From Crocinitomicaceae bacterium (GTDB taxonomy: Bacteria; Bacteroidota; Bacteroidia; Flavobacteriales_D; Crocinitomicaceae): a stretch of DNA of 49,132 bases. The DNA is taken from the NCBI GenBank assembly GCA_014762645.1, contig JABURP010000092.1, positions 1 to 49,132 of the forward strand. The letters run 5' to 3'. The notes below the pieces were generated by a model, which was given only the letters and a program-made list of their open reading frames with translations, searched no databases and was not told where the DNA came from. Of this stretch, positions 35,378 through 43,600 are shown piece after piece; position 1 is the stretch's first letter; each line of letters starts with the position of its first letter. The translations under genes were made by a program, and so were the position numbers.

Positions 35378-36069
35378 TGTTGACAAAAAACATCATTATC
35401 ATTGGTGCCAGCCGAGGTATAGGTTGGGAACTGGCAAAGCAACTAGCCGAGGACCACAATGTAATGGTGTTGTCAAGAAATCTTGAGCAGCTCAAGAAAT
35501 TACAGCAGATCACACTTAATCCGGTTAAAATTGCGTCGGTGGATTTGAGTGCCGACAATGTCAGAGAATATCTTACCACTGTTATAGATGAGCAATTTGA
35601 ACATGTGGATATCCTGATCAACAACGCAGGCTATCTTGTCAATAAGCCAATTCTTGAAATCACTGAGCAGGACATCAAAGATGTTTACGAAACAAATGTG
35701 GTTGGATTGATCTCAAGTTGTCAGGCCGTAATTCCTTTTATGAAAAACGGTGGTCATATAGTTAATATTGGCTCAATTGGTGGTGTACAGGGGTCTGTTA
35801 AATTTCCGGGCATAAGCATTTATAGTTCATCCAAAGCTGCTGTGGCTGGTTTTTCAGAATGTCTGGCGGAAGAATTGTTAGAAGAAAATATTCAAGTCAA
35901 CTGTTTGGCGCTGGGGGCGGTACAAACTGAAATGCTTGAAGAAGCTTTTCCGGGATACACAACACCAATGGGGCCTGAAAAAATGGCTCAATTTATCGCA
36001 GATTTCGCTTTGAATTCTAATCAGTGGATGAATGGTAAAGTGATTCCGGTTTCTTTGAGCACACCGTAA
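35377..36069 (+). CDS. Short-chain dehydrogenase/reductase (SDR)
   Basis: 230 residues from the ATG at 35377; a longer frame begins inside the previous gene and can be discounted. Classical SDR motifs are complete: cofactor site GASRGIG (10-16), NNAG (82-85), catalytic Ser133 (NIGSIGG), Tyr149 and Lys153 (YSSSK). At about 230 residues it is slightly short, and the C-terminus ends soon after the substrate loop. It reduces or oxidises a carbonyl/hydroxyl substrate with NAD(P)H; the substrate is unknown. It lies between the PaaE-like reductase and the MOSC protein, with TAATG junctions on both sides. Confidence 0.88.
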   Translation: MLTKNIIIIGASRGIGWELAKQLAEDHNVMVLSRNLEQLKKLQQITLNPVKIASVDLSADNVREYLTTVIDEQFEHVDILINNAGYLVNKPILEITEQDIKDVYETNVVGLISSCQAVIPFMKNGGHIVNIGSIGGVQGSVKFPGISIYSSSKAAVAGFSECLAEELLEENIQVNCLALGAVQTEMLEEAFPGYTTPMGPEKMAQFIADFALNSNQWMNGKVIPVSLSTP

Positions 36070-36710
36070 TGAAAGTGGTTTCAACCAATATTTCAGATGT
36101 TAGAACTGTCAACTGGCGTGGAAAACGGGTGCAAACAGGCATATTTAAAGAGCCTGTAAACGGGCCTATATTTCTTGGAGACACAGATGTCAAAGATGAT
36201 CATGTTGTAGACAGAAAATACCACGGCGGCAAAGACAAAGCATGTTACATTTATTCGGCAGATTGCTATTCATTCTGGAAAAACAAATATCCACAACTTG
36301 AATTTAGCTACGGTATGTTTGGCGAGAACATCACTGTAGAGGGGTTGAATGATGCATTACTGCACATTGGAGATATTTACCAGTTGGGAGAATCACGTAT
36401 CCAAATTGCACAACCTCGTCAGCCGTGTTTTAAACTAGGAATAAAATTTGGCACTCAAAAAGTATTGAAGGAGTTCATTCAAGCACCTTATCCGGGGGCG
36501 TATGTTCGCGTTCTAGACAGTGGATCCGTGAAAACGGGGGATACGCTGAAGTTAATCAGCAAACATCCTTCTGAAATTAACTTGCTTGAAGTATACAGGT
36601 TAATTTATCATTCCGATCAATCGGACGTAAACAAAATTACAAAACTCATCCAGGAAGAAGTTCTACCCAACGAAATGAAAGAAGGATTGAAGAAACGACT
36701 TAATAGTTAA
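36069..36710 (+). CDS. MOSC domain protein (YiiM-like)
   Basis: 213 residues. The MOSC core is present: KYHGGKDKACYIY (50-62), GMFGENITVEGL (82-93) and the strand QPRQPCFKLGIKFG with the conserved Cys120. YiiM-type MOSC proteins bind molybdenum cofactor and reduce N-hydroxylated compounds with an electron donor. The PaaE-like reductase two genes upstream could supply electrons, which is inference from the coupled operon. The helical tail after residue about 165 matches the 3-alpha domain of YiiM. Its end overlaps the convergent E1 gene by 11 nt. Confidence 0.88.
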   Translation: MKVVSTNISDVRTVNWRGKRVQTGIFKEPVNGPIFLGDTDVKDDHVVDRKYHGGKDKACYIYSADCYSFWKNKYPQLEFSYGMFGENITVEGLNDALLHIGDIYQLGESRIQIAQPRQPCFKLGIKFGTQKVLKEFIQAPYPGAYVRVLDSGSVKTGDTLKLISKHPSEINLLEVYRLIYHSDQSDVNKITKLIQEEVLPNEMKEGLKKRLNS

Positions 36711-38700
36711 TCAAGCTCAACAACTTTTCTTCAAATCGATCTTTTGGCATAAAGTTCTTTTCAAGATTTTCGTCAAATGGAACAGGTGTATCCAAACTTG
36801 CTTCGCGCATTACCGGTGCATCCAGGTACTCAAAACACTCTTCCGAAATTCTGGCCGCTATCTCCCCTCCTATTCCTCCGGTGAGACAATCTTCGTGCAA
36901 TATAATCACACGCCCGGTTTTCTTTGCTGTTTCATAAACTGCATCCATATCCAATGGAAGGAGTGTTCTCAAGTCAAGAATGTCTGCGTCCAAGTCGTGC
37001 TTTTCAACTATTTCTCGTGCCCAGTGTACACCCATCCCATAAGTAATAACAGATGCTTTACTTCCTTCTTTTACGAGATTGGCTTTACCAATTTCAAGGG
37101 TGTAGTAGTCATCCGGAACTTCTTCTTTCACTGATCGATATAGACCTTTATGTTCGAAAAATATTACAGGATTTGGGTCTTCTATTGAAGCTGCAAGCAG
37201 CCCTTTTGCCTCTGTTGGACTTGAAGGGTAAACCACCTTTAATCCCGGAGTATGTGTAAACCATGCCTCGTTACTTTGAGAATGGAACGGCCCGGCAGCA
37301 GATCCTCCACCTGTCGGCATCCTTACCACCACATCCGCTTTTTCACCCCATCTGTAATGAAGTTTGGCCAGGTTATTTACAATTTGATTAAAACCTACGG
37401 TTACGAAATCCGCGAATTGCATCTCCATCACAGCTTTCATACCATTTATTGATAACCCTAAAGCTGCTCCGACTATGGCAGATTCACAGATGGGTGTATT
37501 CCGTACGCGTTCTTTTCCAAATTCGTCTACAAACCCCTCGGTAACTTTAAAGACACCACCATATTCTGCAATGTCTTGTCCCATGATGATAAGGTCATCA
37601 AATCGTTGCATGGATTGCCTTAAACCATCCGAGATAGCGTCTACAAAACGTTTCTCTGTCTTTTTTTCCTCATTTGGAGCGATCAAAACCTGATCATAAG
37701 GTGCATAAATATCTGCTAATTCCGTTTCCGTATCCGGAGTGATTTTTGGCTGAGCATAAGCTACTTCCAGTTCCTTTTGAATTTCTTTCTTGATGTCTGA
37801 TTTTATCTTGGCAACCTTTTTCTCGGATAGAATTTCTTCATTTAGCAAATATGCTTCATAGTTAGTTACCGGATCTTTCTTTTCCCATTCATCCTGCAGC
37901 CCTTCCGGATAGTATTTTGTTCCCGAAGCTTCTTCGTGACCGCGCATTCTGAAAGAGATGCATTCTAACAAAAACGGCCTTGGGTTATTCCTAAGAGATG
38001 CTGCAATCTTTTTAATAGAATGATAGACTTCCAGGATATTGTTCCCATCAATCTGAAAGGCATCAATTCCATAACCCGGTCCTTTATCAATGAACTGTTT
38101 GCATTTAAATTGTTCATTTGATGGTGTAGACAATCCCCATTGATTATTCTCAACCACGAAAATAACGGGCACATCCCAGACAGAAGCAACATTCAGTGCT
38201 TCATGAAAATCACCTTCACTTGCACCACCGTCACCGGTAACTGCCAGGGCTACTTTTTCTTCACCTCGCAACTTATGCGCTAATGCTACCCCCATTCCCA
38301 GTGCTAGTTGTGGCCCAAGGTGAGAGATCATTCCAACGATATGGTGATCCTTTGATCCAAAATGAAATGACCGGTCTCTTCCTTTGGTAAATCCAGTCAT
38401 TTTACCTTGAAACTGAGCAAACAATCGGTTCAATGGAATATCTCTACCCGTGAATACACCCAGGTTCCGGTGCATTGGAAAAATATATTCATCATCATTC
38501 AAACCAAGAGAGATTCCAACTGAAATAGCTTCTTGTCCCCATCCTGAAAACCACTTAGAGATTTTACCTTGTCTTAAAAGGATCAGCATCTTCTCCTCTA
38601 TCAGACGAGGCTTAACGAGTGCTTTGTAAATATTGACCAGTTCTTTGTCTGTTAATTTCTTTCGGTCAAATTCAATATGTTGTTTTAGCTTAACGGCCAT
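36700..38700 (-). CDS. Fused alpha/beta 2-oxoacid dehydrogenase E1 component (branched-chain type)
   Basis: 666 residues: an alpha half (about 1-310) and a beta half (about 350-666) joined in one chain. The thiamine diphosphate motif GDGGASEGD (156-164) ... ENN (184-186) and MHRNLGVF lie in the alpha half. The beta half has MGQDIAEYGGVFKVTEG, PICESAIVGAALGLS, MQFADFV and HEDCLTGGIGGEIAA. The enzyme decarboxylates 2-oxoacids such as 2-oxoisovalerate and passes the acyl group to an E2 lipoamide acyltransferase, making branched-chain acyl-CoA primers for fatty acids. The fusion is common in Bacteroidota. No E2 gene is adjacent. An 8-bp inverted repeat surrounds its promoter. Confidence 0.92.
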   Translation of the reverse strand: MAVKLKQHIEFDRKKLTDKELVNIYKALVKPRLIEEKMLILLRQGKISKWFSGWGQEAISVGISLGLNDDEYIFPMHRNLGVFTGRDIPLNRLFAQFQGKMTGFTKGRDRSFHFGSKDHHIVGMISHLGPQLALGMGVALAHKLRGEEKVALAVTGDGGASEGDFHEALNVASVWDVPVIFVVENNQWGLSTPSNEQFKCKQFIDKGPGYGIDAFQIDGNNILEVYHSIKKIAASLRNNPRPFLLECISFRMRGHEEASGTKYYPEGLQDEWEKKDPVTNYEAYLLNEEILSEKKVAKIKSDIKKEIQKELEVAYAQPKITPDTETELADIYAPYDQVLIAPNEEKKTEKRFVDAISDGLRQSMQRFDDLIIMGQDIAEYGGVFKVTEGFVDEFGKERVRNTPICESAIVGAALGLSINGMKAVMEMQFADFVTVGFNQIVNNLAKLHYRWGEKADVVVRMPTGGGSAAGPFHSQSNEAWFTHTPGLKVVYPSSPTEAKGLLAASIEDPNPVIFFEHKGLYRSVKEEVPDDYYTLEIGKANLVKEGSKASVITYGMGVHWAREIVEKHDLDADILDLRTLLPLDMDAVYETAKKTGRVIILHEDCLTGGIGGEIAARISEECFEYLDAPVMREASLDTPVPFDENLEKNFMPKDRFEEKLLSLINY

Positions 38701-38707
38701 TGATTAT

Positions 38708-38744
38708 AATCTGCTTAAATATAACGGTTCAAAATTAGCAGATT
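38708..38744 (-). promoter_or_regulatory. Promoter of the E1 gene with flanking 8-bp inverted repeat
   Basis: The exact -7 element TAATTTTG (38730-38737, minus strand) lies 29 nt before the ATG. AATCTGCT (38708-38715) and AGCAGATT (38737-38744) flank the region from the -7 element to about 8 nt before the ATG. The right arm lies upstream of the expected transcription start, so the repeat reads as an operator rather than an RNA hairpin. Confidence 0.42.
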
Positions 38745-38812
38745 TAGTGTTCTACTGTTGAAAGAGTTTACAGAAGTTATTCACGGATTTGTAGCGAAAG
38801 ATTTCAAAGTAA

Positions 38813-40609
38813 TCAATGAATGTATTTGTAATTAATACTCACACCTGCCTGAATATATGGAGCAGAGAAGGAAGTTTTAGCAAAATTCTTCATTTTTCCG
38901 TCGAGTCGCCACCGCTTACCAGAGATATCCAGATCGTAACCAGCTTTGAAATTGAAACTAATTATAGGTAAGGTTAATCTTAATTCTATGTTAGGATCAA
39001 AAACAAAACGATCATTCCTGTATATAATAACATTTCCTACCTCGGGTGATTGAATAAGATTTGGAACCGTATTGTCCAGGTCTTCAGTGAGAGATACTTG
39101 TCCGTAGCCATAATCCAGACCGAAAGAGGCTAGTAACCATTTATTACCATAAGCAAAATAGGAGCCCATTTTAACTGTCCAGGCCTTAATGTCAAATCGA
39201 TCTCCGTTTGATATTTCAGGGAAATATGTAAAACCAAATCTGGTTCCGAAATCACCCACTGTAAACATATCAAAAGTAAAATCCCAACCAACCCATTTAT
39301 TTGTAAAGCCATTAGCTCCGGCACTCAGCAATTCGTTATTCAGGGTTTTGATGCCAGTCATATAGTGATAACCGTAATAAGCACCCAGGTGAAACTCCTG
39401 AATGGTAGTATTCCAGGAAAAATCAAATTGTCCATCTCCTTCATCTGCTTCTTTATTAGAGATGATCACAAAAGGCAAGTGGTCGTAAAAACCTACAATA
39501 GGATGATCTCCTTCCTTGTATGCCAGATCAATTAAAAATGCTTTATCCTTTTCGTGAATTTCTTCATCAAAGCCTAGACTTTTTATAATGTCTCTGTCAA
39601 ATTTTTCGTCTCCCTGAGAATAATAGATGGGGATAACGAGTACTTTGTTTTTCAGGGAAGGATCAACCTCATTGATTCGACTTGCTACTGAGTTCATATA
39701 ATAATCATAACATCTTCTGGCAGATTTATCTTTATGTAAATGGCAACGTCCAAACTGTCCATAAAATTTATCATTGGGATATTTTTTATAGATACGTTCA
39801 AATTCATCTTTCATATAGCGTTCTCTGACAATTGGTGATTTCACATCCCCTTTCTTTTCGGAGAGATACCACTCACGACCTTTTTCCAGACTTGCAATAA
39901 TTGCATAGTAAATCTCCTCTTTGTCACCTAGAGCAATTTTCAATGAGTCTCTATAATCATGGGATGATTGGATAATAGAACTCAGTGTTCCCCACGCACT
40001 GATCTGCCCGAAACCAAACCCAATCTCGTCTTCATCTCCATAAAAATCAGCTGCAGTACCGTATTCAAATTTTGAGGACCGTAGCGCCTGAATTTGCTCA
40101 AAAACTTCCCCTCCGAAAATGTGCTTATCCAGCGTATCTACAATTTGGTCCAAAGCATAAATTGAGAAATACGGAAAGCGCTCTACATCTATCCCGTGAA
40201 TATGAATTTTATCTTCAAGAGCGAGCGTATCGTTGAACTTATTAATCTGTTTTACGAGATAATAAAAAGGATCATAAAAAACGTCTTTCAAAAAATGCAT
40301 ATTGCTTTTCTTGTCGTTAATAATGATCTCTTCAATGATATAACCTACGCCTGGACTTTGTTCAAAAATAAAGTGCCTTACTCCCTGTGTCTCATAGAGG
40401 TAAGAAAGTAGTTTGAATTCAAGTCGGGTATTAAAAGATGCGTAATTATGGTTTTCACCCGTAAAATAGACGGTATACTGGTCAAGTGAATCTTCAAAAA
40501 CTTCAAATTCCTTGAAGTCATCACTATAGACATCAATTTCTGAATAATTAATTTGTGCCCAACTGGTTGATGCGAATATCAGCACCCAAACGCTCCAAAT
40601 GTATTTCAT
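38813..40609 (-). CDS. ChaN/EreA-like domain fused to an outer-membrane beta-barrel
   Basis: 598 residues with a signal peptide (cleavage near SWAQ). Residues about 25-370 resemble the ChaN/erythromycin-esterase/TIKI superfamily: FTGENHNYASFNTRLEFKLLSYL (Glu/His motif near 51-53), HFIFEQSPG (Glu), GIDVERFPYF, a buried-helix region, and FYGQFGRCHLHKD (about 285-297) before a C-terminal helix. Metal- or haem-binding by Glu/His is known in that superfamily; the activity here is unknown. From about 395 to the end the sequence alternates like an 8-10-strand outer-membrane barrel (FHLGAYYGYHY ... YIQAGVSINYKYIH) with an aromatic end. The ATG follows the ATPase stop codon with no gap (TAAATG), so it is tightly coupled to the PspA-flotillin-ATPase operon. 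Confidence 0.68.
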   Translation of the reverse strand: MKYIWSVWVLIFASTSWAQINYSEIDVYSDDFKEFEVFEDSLDQYTVYFTGENHNYASFNTRLEFKLLSYLYETQGVRHFIFEQSPGVGYIIEEIIINDKKSNMHFLKDVFYDPFYYLVKQINKFNDTLALEDKIHIHGIDVERFPYFSIYALDQIVDTLDKHIFGGEVFEQIQALRSSKFEYGTAADFYGDEDEIGFGFGQISAWGTLSSIIQSSHDYRDSLKIALGDKEEIYYAIIASLEKGREWYLSEKKGDVKSPIVRERYMKDEFERIYKKYPNDKFYGQFGRCHLHKDKSARRCYDYYMNSVASRINEVDPSLKNKVLVIPIYYSQGDEKFDRDIIKSLGFDEEIHEKDKAFLIDLAYKEGDHPIVGFYDHLPFVIISNKEADEGDGQFDFSWNTTIQEFHLGAYYGYHYMTGIKTLNNELLSAGANGFTNKWVGWDFTFDMFTVGDFGTRFGFTYFPEISNGDRFDIKAWTVKMGSYFAYGNKWLLASFGLDYGYGQVSLTEDLDNTVPNLIQSPEVGNVIIYRNDRFVFDPNIELRLTLPIISFNFKAGYDLDISGKRWRLDGKMKNFAKTSFSAPYIQAGVSINYKYIH

Positions 40610-43600
40610 TTACTTACTACTTTTTCCTTTCCCGGAAGGAGGTTTTTTCGGGTTTTTTCCGGTTTTCCCTTTTATTTCTCCCTCCCTATTTTCAATCATA
40701 ACAGTAGATATAGCTCTTACACCTTCTGTTAATTTTTTCAACTGGGTCATAAAGTCGACATCATTTTTGGCACCAATACCAGAAAGTGTTTCATTTATGG
40801 ATTCCATTTGAGATATAACCTGAACCATTTCATTGGTGTCACCATATCCCTTTAACTTTTGACGTTTCCGGTATTCTTTTTTAATCTCATCCCAGCGCTC
40901 CTGTTCTTCTGGAGCGATTTTTTCAATCAATTCCTTCAACTTCAAAAGGTTTGCTTCTGCTCCTGTTGTTAGGGTTTGTGCTTCGTTCTCATAATGAGAC
41001 AAGAGCAAAGTATCTAACTCTTCGTCGTTCATCAGTGGATTTAATTTTTCCACAATCTTATTCATATCACGATAAGATCCCTGCAATTTGAACGGCGGCT
41101 CTGTTCTGAAGACATCTTCCTGACCGGCAGAATCAATATATTCCAAATTAACTTTCAGCACTACATCCCTGACTTTCAGACTCATTTTTAGCACCGCTAA
41201 AATGTCGGCTAATTCTTCAGATGTATATGCGTTTTCGAAAGTAATACTTTCCAGTGGCATTCCCTCCGCCACCTTGATAAGATTATACACATCTTTTTTG
41301 CCTTTGTCTTTTAATGAACCTAGTACAGCATTAGATGTCATAGAGTTCTCAAGGTAACTTAATTTGAACTGTTCTTCAGAATCGCCCAGGATATCTCCAA
41401 GGTTGTAGATATCCGCTCTGTTTGCCAACATATCTGGGATTGTAAACTTCTCACCACTCTCTGTGTAAGGGTTTCCAGCCATAACAACTACGACTTTCTT
41501 TCCCCTAAAATCATAGGTTTTGGTTTTACCATTATAAACACCCTCAATTTTTCGTTGACCATCAGCAAGGGAGATAAATTTTTGAAGGAATTCAGGATTA
41601 CAGTGTTGTATATCATCCAGGTACAGCATGATATTATCCCCCATTTCAAGCCCAAGGTTCAATTTCATTATTTCTTCACGTGATGCAGCATTATCTGCAT
41701 CTTCCGGATCAAGTGAAACAACATTATGTCCAAGCGCAGGACCATTGATCTTCATAAAAACCAGTCCTAGACGTGAAGCAATGTACTCCATTAAGGTTGT
41801 TTTACCGTACCCGGGAGGAGAGATAAGTAAGAGCATTCCCATGAGGTCGGTTCTCTTAGAGTCACCTGCTGTACCAATCTGCTTGGCCAGGTTATCACCT
41901 ATAATGGACAGGTAAACTTTGTCTATCAACTGATTTCTAACAAAAGAGGATAGCACTCTTGGCATAAACTCATTCAGCCTTATGCGCTCCCTAAATTCAT
42001 CTGTCAACTCTTTTTTGACGGCGTGATATTGGTTGTACAGCCTCACCTCATTCGCTTCAAATGCCATCAATCGATCCATAAAATCATTGTAATGAAAGTT
42101 ATATTTGCCATCCTGGATAACGGGATGATCTCCTTTCATATTCTTTAGTTCTGTAGTAACGTCAACAGTAGATGAATAATAGCGATCCTTGTCATTGAGG
42201 AGCAAATAACAGGCTGCTTCATAAACAACGCGGTTTCTTACTTGTTTTTGGTCAACGCGTAAATACGAGCGTACCCATAAAACGATCTGATGGTACTGAT
42301 CACTCCACTCAGCCTTGTCTTTAAACACGGCATCCTCATACACTTTTGATTTCTTATGATCCGAAAGGTATTTTTTAAAGCTATCTACTAACTGTTTTGC
42401 TTCGTGAGACAGAATATATTTTTCGTTGGTACTAACCTCCTCAACGAGGTAGTCGACTGCTCTTGCTGTGTTGGCCTCTACCTCGGTAAACTCCTTATAC
42501 TGCTCCATCCACGTAATCAACTGTTCATCCAGGTAATCAGCTTCACTTTGATCTTTGAACACTGAACGTACAATACCATAGGATTTCAATTGCGCTAAAA
42601 TTCGTTCTTTCACAAATTCATCCAGGCAAAACTCCCAGAACAATAGTGCTTTCACACGTTCATTGCTGGAGTATCGAAGAAGGCCAATTGCTTCTTCTTT
42701 CAAAATCATTTCACTTAAAATCTTCAATGCATCCTGATCGTGAATTCCCTTTACATATCCTTCATTAAATCGCTTTGATATAAATTGCTGTTCCCACTCT
42801 CGTTTTTCTTTTTCCGTTTTTTCAGCCCAGTGTAAAAGACCCATTCCGTTTGAAAGAATGGCTTTGTGCATTTGATATGCTAAGAATTCGGCCCGGTATA
42901 TTTTCCTATTTTCCGAGGCCACATGCATATCCCAAACAGGTTTGGTTTCATTCAATGCATCATTTTCAATGCGCTCGTAAAAGTTGGTTCCGGTAAGATG
43001 AAAATACAGGTCATCATCCCTCAATACAGTCGTTACATCCAGCTTTTGTGTGTTCACCAGGAAAGTGTGGTTACCAAACCTGATTCCTTCCCCGCTTTCT
43101 GCAAAAAGTTCCTGTTTATCGGTTAACTGGCGAATGGCTTCTTCTTTAACAGATTTAAGCTTGGACTGTACATCATCTGCCTTGGTGGAATCACCCAGTT
43201 CAACGAGTTCCTTAATGATATCCCGCACTTTATCCACCATAAGGTCGGATGCAAAATATCCATTGATATCCACCACATTGTCAAAGCTTTCGGCTCTGTT
43301 TTTTACACCAGAAAGTATTCGCTCTGCACTACCATAAAGGTTTTGTGCTCTTTTGTTCTGCGCTTCAAGGAGGGCTATTTTTTTACTTTCAAAAGCATTG
43401 TAAATTTCCTCCCGTTTTTCTTCTATCTGTAGGCGATACTCATCAAATTCTGCGAATTTACCCTCTAACTCTTCGAGTTGGACAATGAGCTTATTGAGAT
43501 ATTCACCACATTTATCCGGTGTCTCGGCAAGGTCAATGTAATTGATAAATCCCTGATTGACTAGTCTTATTTGTGCATTGAATTCAGCCTTTCCTTCAAC

